Source: Medicago truncatula
Taxonomy: Eukaryota; Streptophyta; Magnoliopsida; Fabales; Fabaceae
Reading direction: 5' to 3'
NCBI RefSeq assembly: GCF_003473485.1
Contig: NC_053044.1
Location: 6,336,501 to 6,400,500, forward strand
Length of the DNA: 64,000 bases
Shown here: positions 20,799 through 31,334 of the stretch, in pieces
Numbering within the stretch: position 1 is the first letter of the stretch
Layout: each line of letters begins with the position of its first letter
Notes under the pieces: generated by a model
Told to the model about the DNA's origin: nothing
The model's database searches: none
The model's input: the letters and a program-made list of their open reading frames with translations, nothing else
Position numbers and translations under genes: made by a program

Positions 20799-21629
20799 CT
20801 AGGCATCAATCCCAAGGTGAGACACATCACCTTCTTCATCCTCCAAACAACACCACACCATCAGAGCACCCGCATCCTCATAACCCTCAGAGACAATTTG
20901 TGCGGAGTTACCATTAATCTCTGGACAATCCTTCTTGAAGTGACCCATCTTGTGACAGTTAAAGCATTCAAACCTTGACTTGTTTCCACTCTTTCTCCAG
21001 TTACCTCTACCTCCACCATTCCCTCTTGTGACACTTAGGCCCTCAACGTGTTCATGAGTCAAGTCCTTGGACTTGGTCAACTCCTTGGTTCTCAAAGCCG
21101 CTTGAACTTCTTCCAAGGTAACAGTGCCTTCCTTGCCATAGAGCATGGTATCTTTGAACGATTCAAAAGATTTCGGTAGAGCACACAACAAGAGTATAGC
21201 TTTATCCTCGTCCTCAAGTTGCACCTCAATATTCTCCAAGTCATCTAGGATTTTGTTGAACTCCGTAAGTTGCTCCATGATGGCCTTTGACTCTACGATC
21301 TTGAATGAGTAGAGTTGTTGCTTTAGGAATTGCCGATGAGCCAAAGACTTTGTCGTATACAAAGATTCCAACTTTGCCCACATCGATGCCGCGGTTGCTT
21401 CCTTTGCTACTTCTCTCAAAACTTTATCCTCGAGGCACAAGACAACGGCACTCCTGGGCTTGTCCACCATCTCGGTCTTCTCCGCTCGTGACATTGTGAC
21501 CGGTAACGAACCTTCACCCTTCAAAGCTTTCTCACACTTTTGCTGTATTAACACCGCTTCCATCTTTACCTTCCATAACCCGAAATCGTTATCTCCGGTA
21601 AACTTCTCAATATCCCACTTCGAACCCAT
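20799..21629 (-). CDS. Ty1/copia-type Gag (UBN2 family)
   Basis: A 276-residue Gag polyprotein that would form the virus-like particle and bind element RNA. The N-terminus (WDIEKFTGDNDFGLWKVKME) and the central region (LYSFKIVESKAIMEQLTEF, LLCALPKSFESFKDTML) are the conserved copia Gag/UBN2 block. One CCHC zinc knuckle, CFNCHKMGHFKKDC, lies at 222-235 with all four ligands. The frame starts ~26 nt downstream of the primer-binding site and closes in DEEGDVSHLGIDA with no protease after it. A second short minus-strand frame at 20603-20839 overlaps the end and may be a decayed pol-side remnant. A degenerate relative lies at 38470-39010. Confidence 0.9.
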   Translation of the reverse strand: MGSKWDIEKFTGDNDFGLWKVKMEAVLIQQKCEKALKGEGSLPVTMSRAEKTEMVDKPRSAVVLCLEDKVLREVAKEATAASMWAKLESLYTTKSLAHRQFLKQQLYSFKIVESKAIMEQLTEFNKILDDLENIEVQLEDEDKAILLLCALPKSFESFKDTMLYGKEGTVTLEEVQAALRTKELTKSKDLTHEHVEGLSVTRGNGGGRGNWRKSGNKSRFECFNCHKMGHFKKDCPEINGNSAQIVSEGYEDAGALMVWCCLEDEEGDVSHLGIDA

Positions 21630-21655
21630 GGTACTTAATTATCCTTTGACCTTTG

Positions 21656-21672
21656 CCCCACGGTGGGCGCCA
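21656..21672 (-). promoter_or_regulatory. Primer-binding site
   Basis: On the minus strand TGGCGCCCACCGTGGGG lies 2 nt inside the 5' LTR. The TGGCGCC start is typical of tRNA 3'-end primer sites in plant LTR elements. The priming tRNA was not identified. Confidence 0.65.
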
Positions 21673-21674
21673 AT

Positions 21675-22333
21675 TGTTGCGAATTCGATGAAAAATCACA
21701 CCAATAACAACTTGATGTGTGGAGCAAGGGATAATTAAGCAACCAAAATCAAAGTGTATGAAAGTTATAAATACAAGCCAAAAGTAGAAAACAACGGCGA
21801 GAAGAACACAAAGAAGGAGAAGAACACAAAGAAATTTGTTGACCCAGTTCTGTCCAATCTGACCTAGTCTAGGGGAGAGAGCAGCCATCCAATCCACTAT
21901 ATGATGAGTTTCGTTACAAAGAGAAATCAATGGGTTACAAGAATAAGTCTCCCGCCTAATTCTACCCAAAGTCCCAATCTCTTCCCGTAACCAAGAGACT
22001 CCAATCCTAATAGTGTTTCCCAAGGTGAATCAACCCACAAACCCTAGTGTTTGTTCCGAAGAGACAAAATCTATACAAACCCTAGTTTTGTTGTTGCCTT
22101 TCTAAACCCTTGTTTCAGCCCCCCTCTATCTCAAAGTTTGCTTTGATACAAGGTCTATATTTATAGTAAAAGTTCTGCTTAAAATCTGTAACAAATCTGC
22201 TCCCAAAAATACATTTTATTTTTATCCGCCAGCGCACCATCGTGCCACGATGTTTCCAGTGCCTTGCCCAAAAAACTAAAACCTCCATCGTGCCACAATT
22301 CTGCAGAAACCTGATTTTAAGTTAACTCTCACA
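21675..22333 (-). repeat. 5' LTR of the gag-only retrotransposon
   Basis: 659 bp, TGTTGCGAATTCGATG...GTTAACTCTCACA on the plus strand. It carries one intact ATCGTGCCACGAT and one diverged copy, and is otherwise nearly the same as the other LTR. Confidence 0.9.
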
Positions 22334-22338
22334 GTCAT

Positions 22339-23655
22339 CCTCCTTTCATTTTTCTCATGTCTTTGTTCTCCAACTCTTCATTATAGTAATATTATTAAAT
22401 TTTATTTGTGGGGAACTACCTCTAATTCCAATAATATTATCTGCTAAATAATTTATCCTTAACAAAAATAATAACACTTGAGGCCTATAAATAGAAAAAA
22501 GATTATAGAATGAAAATCTTTTTATTCATATAGATTTGAGATTTATTAGGCAATTGAGAGAGTTCATAGTCTATCAATTAATCTGTTCTTTTCCTCAATT
22601 CATCAATGTGACCGTCAGGTACAATTTGATAGGATGGCTAACAATTAATCTAGACAACTCAAACATACTTTGAGAATGACAATTAACTTTAGGTATTTTT
22701 TTAGGGGATTTAACATTTAGCTTGGTTCATAAAATTAGACATAAACTGAAAATTAAATTCGTTAACCAAGTAAATAAATAGAATTTTTGAGTGGCATTTT
22801 TTTTTACCACTTTTTACTTCTTGTAATGTAACTTTTGTTGTTTTTAATTCTTGCACGTTTTGTGTTAGAATGGTAATACTACTATAATTTTTTTTATTTT
22901 TACAAAAAAAATAAATAATTATTTAATGTGGTTTTTGTTTTTAAAAAACAAAATATTGGGGTAGGGAAACTCTTTACAACTATCTTCAAAGGAATTCGAA
23001 CTTTTTTTTTTAATAATTCAAAAGAATTCGAACTTAATCCCTTGAATTTTACAATGTTAAATGTTTATCATTGAATATTCAATGTGATTTAATTGAAGGA
23101 ATGTGTAAAAAGAAAATGTATACCAACCGAAAATTATAATTAGTTATTCAAATTATTTCAATGAAGTGATTGGTCTCAAATGATTAATAAATTTCATTAA
23201 AAGACGAATCGTTTGGTAAAACCCAAATTCAATTCCTTGATGAAATAATTCTAAGTTAAAATTTACTTACCTCCCAATCAAACTCAAGATTACCTGGGTC
23301 TCTTACTTACCTTTCATCCAAACTCCATATTATGAAGGCTCCTTCCCCTAGGAACCAGAGGCTATTTTACAATTTTCTTCGTCAAATTGATTTTGAATTT
23401 TGTTTTTAAGATAATTTATTTCACTTTGGAAGTTAATTATCATTTTTTAATTTATTTAGATAAATATTAATATGCATAAGCTTAAACATGTAGTATGAAT
23501 CCGAAAATGTCACAACAACACCCTTGTTTATTCTTCAAATTACATATGCTAGCTTTATTCCCAACCCCCCTTGTTTATTCTAATTTAAAAAATAAAAAAT
23601 AAAAACTCATTTATTCTTTAAATATTACCACTAGCATTATTCCCAAATCTAAGGT
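22339..23655. repeat. Duplicated block, direct copy at 25328-26470
   Basis: From CTCATGTCTTTGTTCTCCAA (22354 and 25330) the two blocks run parallel with indels to the 3' flank of the PI-I gene copy (TGTCACAACAACACCCTTGT at about 23507 and 26325). In this first copy the similarity stops just before the PI-I stop codon would occur. No gene is seen inside. Confidence 0.8.
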
Positions 23656-23846
23656 GTAATTTGAGGATACTCACCAAGCATCATACGTGGAAGGTATGAA
23701 CATGGTGGGGGTGGATCCATAGGTATATGAGAAGTTCCAATGCTACCCCTATCAATCAATGTTGAAGTAGTATGATTGCTTGTAGAAGTACTTCCCACGT
23801 TATTGTAGAACATGTTTGGGACATCTAAAAGTGTTTCATTTATCTC
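23649..23846 (-). pseudogene. Orphan open frame, unknown
   Basis: A 66-codon minus-strand frame without a start codon at its upstream end (NETLLDVPNMFYNNVG ... MDPPPPCSYLPRMMLGEYPQ, then stop). It is not shared by the other copies of this duplicated block. Composition is protein-like, Ser/Thr-rich then Pro-rich, so it may be a captured terminal exon. I do not recognise the family. Confidence 0.3.
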
Positions 23847-23949
23847 ATAAAAAATTTATGGATATTTTCTAAATTTCAATTGTGGTATATAAATTCATCT
23901 TCCTTTGATGTCATTATTAGTTCTTCCAGGCAACTCCTAACGTTGACGT

Positions 23950-24572
23950 CCACATGGTTTACCTTCATCTTAATAGAGAGGACTGTTTTTGTCTATAACA
24001 TAAGCTTCAACAAGTTTCAAAGTGTTAACAAGTAGTCAAGAGCGTGTTGACTGAAGTCCATAGCTTTGGCATGGTCCATAGGCAAAACTTTTCTTATACT
24101 TAAACACACATTTCCTAAGTGTTCACATGCATTCGTAATTTGCTATCATCAAAACATAAGTGCTTTGTTCTTAAACAAATCTTGGTCTAACAAACCAACC
24201 TTAACACACATCAATAGTTCAAAATGATTAAATAACAATTAAATTAAATTAGTTTCTAAAATCATAAATAGGCACATATTAGATGATCTAGGTCATGCAG
24301 TCTCCCAAGACATCATTATATTAAGGGGATAATTTAAAGATAATAACCACCATTTTCGTGCTTATCATTTATCTTTTGTGATTTTTCCTCTTTCAGCCAT
24401 CAAAGGTTATACGATTTTTGAAATTTATTAAAAATATAATAAACTCTTATGATTGGTAAATTTTTTACTAAATATGTTGAAGGGACAAACACGACACATC
24501 GATATATATTTAATAATAATTCGAATTTCATAAAAGGTTTTTTTTTACAACTTCACAAGGGTCATTTAAAAA
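23950..24572. repeat. Upstream part of NCR block, copy A
   Basis: Reverse-complement relatives lie upstream of the other NCR genes (for example 36840-37480). Shared stretches include the Harbinger-like-free spacer with GGTTGGTTTGTTAGACC in the other copies. No gene. Confidence 0.65.
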
Positions 24573-24580
24573 TATATAAA
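24573..24580 (+). promoter_or_regulatory. TATA box of NCR gene A
   Basis: TATATAAA in a block (GGGTCATTTAAAAATATATA, then ATTATGTAAATAGACG) conserved upstream of NCR genes C and D, about 80 bp before the start codon. Confidence 0.6.
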
Positions 24581-24654
24581 TTATGTAAATAGACGTCAAG
24601 ATTTGAAAATCATAAAGCGATTAAACCATTTGTTACATATAAAGTGCGTAAAAT

Positions 24655-24988
24655 ATGACTGAAATTCTCAAGTTTGTTTGTATTATGATTATATTCCTCT
24701 CCTCATTTATTGTTTCACAAAATATTGACGGTAACAGTAAGTATTATTATTATTATTATTTTTTTATCTTTTTAAATTTCCTTCTTTACTTCTAACAAAG
24801 TAATTTCATCTCAATTTAGTTACATTCTTTTATTCTCTTTTTTCATTGAAGCGGGTGGTAATAGAAAATGTTTTAGAGATTCTGATTGTCCAAAATTTAT
24901 GTGCCCATCTTATTTGGCCGTGAAGTGTATCGGAAGACTTTGTAGGTGTGGTAGACCGGAGTTGCAAGTAGAACTTAATCCCAAATGA
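24655..24988 (+). CDS. Nodule-specific cysteine-rich (NCR) peptide A
   Basis: Two exons (24655-24730 and 24852-24988) encode 70 residues. NCR peptides are made in infected nodule cells of IRLC legumes, cleaved by the signal peptidase complex and delivered to bacteroids, where they drive or restrict endosymbiont differentiation. Residues 1-21 form a hydrophobic signal peptide (MTEILKFVCIMIIFLSSFIV). The mature part has six cysteines, C-X5-C-X4-C-X7-C-X4-C-X-C, the usual NCR pattern. The intron falls just after the signal peptide, as in nearly all NCR genes. The donor GACG|GTAACA was chosen by homology to the copies at 29621 and 47750; a downstream donor (AACA|GTAAGT at 24737) would add two residues in frame. 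The C-terminal tail (PELQVELNPK) is rich in charge. Expression in nodules is inferred, not shown. Confidence 0.85.
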
Positions 24989-25029
24989 TTTTGTATTTAG
25001 TGAAAGAACCAAGAGAGTAAACAAAAGTT

Positions 25030-25327
25030 TTAGAATATTACATAATCTATATCATGTATTCATTTTGTTGGCATCCAATAATTAAATTTTTATCGTTATA
25101 ATTTCAAGAACCTTGTAGTAATGCCTTTGTACTCTAAGATGATGTTAATGAAATGAAATAAGATAGCAAATAATATCTTTAAGATTTTCTTTTTGTCTCT
25201 TAATTTTAGAGATATCACCATTTTCTTTTCAATTTTACCACGTATCAATATATGTTTAATAGTTAAGTTGAAAAATAGTTTTTAGCTTACCAATAATCCT
25301 ATACTTTTATATTCATCTTATAATTTT
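25030..25327. other. 3' flank of NCR gene A
   Basis: Reverse complement of the block at 47260-47460 next to NCR gene D (TTGGCATCCAATAATT; TCTCTTAATTTTAGAGATAT). No gene. Confidence 0.65.
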
Positions 25328-26470
25328 TCTCATGTCTTTGTTCTCCAACTCTTCATTATAGTAATATCCTCAAATTTTATTTGTGGGGAAGTACCTCTAA
25401 TTCCAATAATATTAGCTGCTAAATAGTTTATTAAGTTGAGTTCCTTGAGAGAAATAATAACACATGATGCCTATAGAATGAGAATCTTGTTATAGATTTG
25501 AGGTTTATTAGGCAAGTGTGAGAGTCCAGAGTCTGTCAATTAATCTGTTCTTTTCCTCAATTGATACATGAAGGGATGGCTAGCAATTAATCAAGACAAC
25601 TCAAACATAGTCTGATAACGACAATTAACGTTTAGTTATATTTTTACTTCTTGTAATATAACTTTTGTTGTTTTTAATTCTTGCACGTTTTGTGTTATAA
25701 TGTTTTCATACACGTTTTTAATTCTTACAGGTTTAGGTATTTTTAATGATAATGCATAATATTTATAAGGTCTGGGTTTAAACCCCAGATATCACTAAAA
25801 AAGCAATCCCAACTTAATACCTTAAATTTATAATGTTAAATTTTTACCATTAAGTATTCAGTGTGATTTAATTGAAGGAACATGTAAAAAGAAAACATAT
25901 ACCATCCAAACATTATAATTAATTATTTAAATTATTTCAACAAATTGATTGTTCTTAAGTAATTAATGAATTTCATCAAATGATAAATCGTGTGGTAGAA
26001 CCCAAATTTGATTCCCGGATAAAATTATGGGCTAGAATTTACTAATCTATCCTCCTGACCAAACTCTAAATTACTAAAATATGTTACTTACCTTTCAACC
26101 TAACTACATATTATTAAGACTCCTTCCCCTAAGAACCATATGCTTAACACAAAAATATAATATTAATCCTATTTTACAATTTTCTTCGTCAAATTGATTT
26201 TGAATTTTGTTTTAAGATAATTTATTTCAATTTGGTAGTCAATCATCATTTTTTTAATTTATTTAGATAAATATTAATATGCATAACACAAATCATAAGC
26301 TTAAACATGTATGAACCTGAAAATGTCACAACAACACCCTTGTTTATTCTTCAAATTACATACATATGCTAGCTTTATTCCTAACCACCCTTGTTTATTC
26401 TAATTAAAAAAAAAAAAAAAAAAAAACTCCATTTATTCTTTAAATTTCACCACTAGCATTATACCGAAAT
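25328..26470. repeat. Duplicated block, second copy
   Basis: Direct repeat of 22339-23655 with scattered differences. It ends at the PI-I pseudogene and contains that gene's 3' flank, including a poly-A run at about 26406-26426. Confidence 0.8.
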
Positions 26471-26498
26471 CTCATTTGAACAATATTTAGTTGATGAA

Positions 26499-26985
26499 TC
26501 AACCAATTGTTGGAGTCTTAATGAGCTTATTAGATTGATCAACATACAATCGAACTCTTTGGGTGTTATAATCAGCAGTAACAAAATAGCCAGGTGGCAC
26601 CACTCGAATTTCAACTCCATTCATCTCTTCCTTTATTTTCCTCTCTGCTTCTTCTGCTGTCACACCAACTAGCTCAGACCAATTTCTTCTTGTTGGATTA
26701 TTTCTCCCTGAAATTAATTATTTAATCTTATTTCAAATCATTTTTATATTTATGAGAAAGCCAAAATATATATTCAATATCACTATTTAAATCAAAAGAT
26801 TGTTAGTTCCCGTGACGATGGATCAATTGGTATCGAGTTTAAACTCGAATTCTCCACTTATTCACGAGTGAATTTTTAATTATTAGGTTATCTGACAAAA
26901 AAAAAACATTAGAACTCACTTGGCAAGGGTTCATTTACTGCTCCTGAGGAGGATAAGTTCCTTGTCCTTGTTTTTCCTCTGCCAT
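26499..26985 (-). pseudogene. Potato inhibitor I gene copy 2, broken in exon 1
   Basis: Exons at 26920-26985 and 26499-26707 correspond to the intact copy at 41572-42223. Exon 2 is open and keeps the core ([44 protein letters not shown]) with the reactive-site stretch VTAD. Exon 1, however, reads CAG TAA where copy 3 has CAG CCT AAT GAA: one base is lost and a stop follows residue 16. The splice donor and acceptor are still present. An 896-bp inverted-repeat element sits 29 bp upstream of the start codon, separating the gene from its TATA box. The two lesions together make a working product very unlikely. Orientation is opposite to copy 1, reflecting the inverted duplication of the block. Confidence 0.82.
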
Positions 26986-27013
26986 GAATACCTCTCAAGA
27001 GGATGAAACTTAT

Positions 27014-27909
27014 GAGTAAATAGTCAATTTCCCTCTTAAAATTATAAGTTTCATCAATTACCCCCCCTGAAATTAACAAAACTTCAATTACCCCCCTGAA
27101 ATTTCACAACGTTAGTCAATTTACCCCCTCCGTCAAATTTTTCTGTTAGTGGACATGATGTTTTGCAAATACCCCCCATGAAGTTTTGCACTTATGTGCA
27201 AAATGCCCCCCAAACTTAAAAATTTATATTATTCTTTTCTTAAAAACAAACAATTAATAGTTAAATATTAAAGCTAACTATTAAGTTTGGAGTTTGAAAA
27301 AACTACATACATGTATACATCAAAATAGGGAAAAATATGTATTTTTAAAGTGACAATAATGGTTATTTCTAATAGACAAATTATTATTTTTAGAGGTTTA
27401 TAAACAAATTAATAATCAGATTTAAATTTATATTTTCTCCTTAACCATCTTAGTCTTTTAACTCCTCCAACTCCTTCAACATTTGCTCAAACCATTTAAA
27501 CTACACAACCCCCAATATTAATCCACAAATCATCCCATTATTGTCACTTTAAAAAATACATATTTTTTTCCCATTTTTGAGCCTATTTTGATGTATATAT
27601 GCATGTAGTTTTCCCAAATTCCAAAATTAATAGTTAGTTTTAATATTTAACTATTACACTAACTATTAATTGTATGTTTTTAAGAAAAAAATAATATAAA
27701 TTTTTAAGTTTTGAGGGCATTTTGCACATAAGTGCAAAACTTCAGGGGGGGGTATTTGCAAAATGTCATGTTCACTAACAGAAAAATTTGACGGAGGGGG
27801 TAAATTGACCAACGTTGTGAAATTACATGGGGATAATTGAAGGTTTGTTAATTTCAGGAAGGTAATTGATGAAACTTACAATTTCAGAAGGGAAATTGAC
27901 TATTTACTC
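27014..27909. mobile_element. 896-bp long-inverted-repeat element in PI-I promoter
   Basis: Ends GAGTAAATAGTCAATTTCCC and, reverse-complemented, GAGTAAATAGTCAATTTCCC are identical over at least 20 bp, and similarity continues for ~200 bp on each side (CATTTTGCACATAAGTGCAA, ACGGAGGGGGTAAATTGAC). It is flanked by AAACTTAT at 27006-27013 and 27910-27917, an 8-bp target duplication. The centre is AT-rich with a further inverted pair (AATTAATAGTTAG). No transposase. An 8-bp duplication points to a hAT-type mechanism, but the ends do not prove it. Confidence 0.85.
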
Positions 27910-27917
27910 AAACTTAT

Positions 27918-28560
27918 ATCTTAGAGTGTGAACTTCGAAATATTTATAAGCCAAAAAAGTTGATTCCAAAACGGCACCTCTATTTGACTGGACATTTAAT
28001 TAATGGGACAAATAAGCTGATTTTTTCAATGTTGTATGCCTCGATTTGGAGGTGTCACATTAGCTAACTTCTTTTTTTAAGCCATAAGGAATTTTTTTTT
28101 TTAAGGTAAGGAATAAAGTATATTGAAACACCTCTTTTTGAAAACCAATATGTAAAACAAAAGAATAAATATCATCCTCTATAGAGACATTTGAGAATCT
28201 TTAAAATAGAAAAATATTCAAAACACTTTTTAAAGAACCGTCACTACTCTTTTTTGACGGGCTCGTGCCTTTTCAAAATATCCTTTTTTTTTGCAATTTT
28301 CTTTCAAAAAGATTTTAATTTTAAAGCAAATTAAATAAACCAGATTTTTTTACTCAATTAAATAAAAGATAAACATTCATTTAAAAGAAAAGTTTAATTA
28401 AAATACTCTTTTTTGATGGATCAATGCCTTTTTCGCATTTTCTTTCAAAAAAAGGTAAAATTTTAAAACATATTAAATAAAACAGAGTTTTTTTACTCAA
28501 TTAAATAAAAGATAAACATTCAAAAGAAAAGTTAAATTAAAAAAAGAATTACAAAAATGA
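27918..28560. other. Original promoter and upstream block of PI-I copy 2
   Basis: Inverted counterpart of 10800-11570. The displaced TATA motif (TATAAATA on the minus strand at about 27947-27954) is still visible, followed by the conserved TGATTCCAAAACGGCACCTC. Confidence 0.7.
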
Positions 28561-29407
28561 TAACGTAGATTTACCTAAATGCCAGTTAAGCTACTTTCAC
28601 GTAATTCCATAAAATTTCGTAGATTTTTTTAGCTAAATGACAAAGCAAATGATGCAATGATGAAGATTACCTATTAATTTTACTTAACCATGAAGAAATC
28701 AAAGAAAATAAATTGAGCCATCAATTTATTTTAAGTTTGTTAAGTTTGTTACTTGTATGACTATGTTTAATGTTCTCAAACGCTCTTGACATTATAAGTC
28801 CCACCTACATCTGGATGAGGAATGTTGAATGTAGGGATCTATGGAACCGTAGCTGGAATAAGTATTACTTTGTTTGGTGTCGCGAGTATAAACCTTAAAT
28901 AGTCTTTGATCTAGGAACATATAGGATGTAGTCGAAGGATCCTAATTGTCGTCATCAATTTGTTAAAAACCATTATTTTTTTATTAACCAATCTTGTAAA
29001 ATCCCCCAAATTTACTGCTTTTATTATAAATTTAGTTAATTGCCCAGTTGAAAAGAACAATATGGAGACGATAACTTAATACATTATTACTTGAAAAAGG
29101 TTTAGTGAACTTGCCAAATTTATCTTCATATATAATAACAACAGTGCTTAAAGTTTGTGTCTGATCATGGATACGTAGGTATTTTGCCTTTATTATCGTT
29201 CTTTATCAAATACTTATATATGTAAATCCTCTTAGAGTACAAAGCCTTCAATACAAGGTTCTGGAAATTATAAAAATAAAAATTCAATTAATGGATTCCA
29301 ACAAAATGAATAAATCATAGTCCATACATATTCTTAAAGGACTTTTGTGTACTCTCTTGGTTCTTGCACAACATACAAAATCACTTGGGATTAGGTTTTT
29401 ATTTGAA
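28561..29407. repeat. 3' part of NCR block, copy B
   Basis: Shares stretches with 32810-33240 and 45060-45500, for example GACTATGTTTAATGTTCTCA, GGTGTCGCGAGTATAAAC and TATATAATAACAACAGTGCT. No gene. Confidence 0.7.
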
Positions 29408-29696
29408 CTACGGTCTAACACATTTATAAATACCGTTGACACACTTCACGACCAAATAAGACGGACACATATTTTTTGCACAATCATCATCTCTGAAACA
29501 TTTTCTACGACCAACCGTTTCAATGAAAAAAGAGAATAAAAAAATGTAACTAAAATAAGATGAAATTATTTTGTAAGAAGTAAAGAAGTAAATTATAAAA
29601 GATAAAAAAAAAAGGATTACCGTCAATATTTTTTGCAGCAATAAATGAGCAAAGAAATATAATTATAACACATATAAACTTGAAACTTTCAGCCAT
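29408..29696 (-). pseudogene. NCR gene copy B, degraded
   Basis: Exon 1 (29621-29696) still encodes a signal peptide (MAESFKFICVIIIFLCSFIA) and a normal donor. Exon 2 (about 29408-29517) is recognisable (RKCFRDDDC, NMCPSYLVVKC) but is broken in three ways when compared with copies A, C and D. The acceptor AG has become AA (CATTGAAAC where the others have CATTGAAGC or similar). The fifth cysteine is replaced, giving CVNGIYKCV. A stop ends the protein about ten residues early. The upstream TATA block is also disrupted. The gene is therefore probably dead unless a different acceptor is used and a five-cysteine product is tolerated. Confidence 0.75.
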
Positions 29697-29699
29697 ATT

Positions 29700-30596
29700 C
29701 TCCAACTCTATGTAACAGTTGGTTTTATCACTTTATAATTTTCAATGCTCATCCTCTACTTAGGTATTCATTTTATGTATCTTTAAATGGCCCTTGTGAA
29801 GTTGTAAAAAGCCTTTTATAAAATTACAACAATTATTTTATATATTTTCAAATGTTTCTTTGAGGGTTTTGGTTCATGTTCCCTCTCTCTTTTGTTTTGT
29901 ATATCTTTTATCTTCCATAATATATTATGGGATTGCAGCTCTTGCTGCAATTTCCTTGTTTAAAAAAAATGGCCCTTGTAAAGTTTAAGAAATCTTTTAT
30001 AAAATTAGAACCATTATTAAATGTATATCCATGTCTTGTGTTTGTCCCTTCAACACACTTAGTAAAAAGAAAACTTAATTAAAAAATTGACCAATCATAA
30101 GAGTTCATTATATTTTTAATAAATTTCAAAAATTGTATAAGCTTTGATGACCGAGAAAGGGAAAATCTCAAAATATGAATAATAACCTAATAAATGTGGA
30201 TTATTATCTTTAAATTATCAACTTAATATAATGATGTCTTGAGTGATTTCATGATCTAAATCATCTAATATGTGTCAATATATAATTTTATAAATTAATT
30301 TAATTTTAATTGTTATTTAGTCATTTTTCATTATTGATGCTTGTTATGGTTGGTTTGTTAGACCGAAATTAGTTGCATAACAAAGCACCTAATTTTTTAG
30401 GATAACAAAGAATGTACAATGCATGTATGAGAACACTTAGGATAATGTTTGTTTAGATGTGCAAAATATTTTAAGTATAAGAGAAGTTTTGCTTTTGGAC
30501 CAAGCTAAAGCTCTCGACACCGGTCAACACTCTGAACAACTTGTTAACACTTTGGACCTTGATAAATCTTATGTCAAAGATAAATACTATGATTTC
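29700..30596. repeat. Upstream part of NCR block, copy B
   Basis: Parallels 36760-37480 (CCTTTTATAAAATTAGAACC; GTTATGGTTGGTTTGTTAGA; AAGCTATGGAC-like text). A short inserted stretch near 29860-29970 (CTCTTGCTGCAATTTCCTTG) is not in the other copies. No gene. Confidence 0.65.
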
Positions 30597-30894
30597 TACT
30601 ACTAATATGAAGGTAAACTATGTGGAAGTCAATGTTGTGGTTTGAGGCTCTAGATTAAGATCGTTTGTTAGCATTGACTCAAGGTCTCATTATCGATGCC
30701 TAAAATTACTCTTTGCTAAGAAAGGAAACATTGTTCTGACTTGTGTACTACTAATATGAAGGTAAACTATGTGGAAGTCAATGTTGTGGTTTGAGGCTCT
30801 AGATTAAGATCGTTTGTTAGCATTGACTCAAGGTCTCATTATCGATGCCTAAAATTACTCTTTGCTAAGAAAGGAAACATTGTTCTGACTTGTG
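30597..30894. repeat. Perfect 149-bp tandem duplication
   Basis: 30597-30745 and 30746-30894 appear identical base for base (TACTACTAATATGAAGGTAA to ATTGTTCTGACTTGTG). The homologous place upstream of NCR gene C (37470-37610) has one copy. Confidence 0.92.
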
Positions 30895-30991
30895 AAAAGG
30901 ACTAAAATTTATTAAGAGCATCATTGATGAAAATGAATGGTTGATATGCTGACTGCAATTAATCAAGAATAATTGAATATTCAATCAAATA

Positions 30992-31332
30992 CTCCCTCCG
31001 TCCCATAATATAAGCAAAAAAAAACTCATTTTCATTGTCCCAAAATATAAGCAAAAAAGACAAACATTTATCCTATTTAATCTTGTTTTTTTTAAAATCT
31101 CTTTTTCAAGAAAAACTTTTGTTTATTCTCATAAAATTAAATGCAAATTACATTCAATTTTCTCTCTCTTTCATTTTTTGCATAACCAATGGCCAATGAA
31201 AATTGTTTTTACTTCTTCCTGTAACACTTTTTCCAAAGAAAACACAAAAAATTATACTCCAAATTCTTATACTTTAGTTTTCTTAATAAGTGTGATTCTT
31301 TATTTTTTGCTTATAATTTGGAACGGATGGAG
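30992..31332. mobile_element. Stowaway-type MITE, 341 bp
   Basis: Ends CTCCCTCCGTCCCATAATAT and (reverse complement) CTCCATCCGTTCCAAATTAT, flanked by TA on both sides (30990-30991, 31333-31334). These are the classic Tc1/mariner-derived Stowaway ends. Confidence 0.9.
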
Positions 31333-31334
31333 TA

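Larger units (their letters stand above)
19325..22333 (-). mobile_element. Complete gag-only copia-like LTR retrotransposon (TR-GAG)
   Basis: Two LTRs (19325-20048 and 21675-22333) start with TG and end with CA. They are flanked by a perfect 5-bp target duplication, GTCAT, at 19320-19324 and 22334-22338. The internal region is only 1626 bp and encodes a Gag protein on the minus strand with no protease, integrase or reverse transcriptase. A primer-binding site and polypurine tract are in place, so the element could move only with enzymes from a full-length relative. The LTRs differ mainly by ~65 bp of hairpin-motif repeats plus scattered substitutions, which suggests a fairly recent insertion. 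Confidence 0.9.

Noticed and set aside
20603-20839. A second protein of the gag-only element
   Set aside because: It overlaps the Gag end in another frame, has no pol motif, and lies over the tandem repeat region.
29345-29539. Plus-strand frames opposite NCR exon 2 (also 24830-25024, 36396-36593 and 47467-47661)
   Set aside because: The same antisense pattern recurs over every NCR exon 2; it is a by-product of the coding strand.
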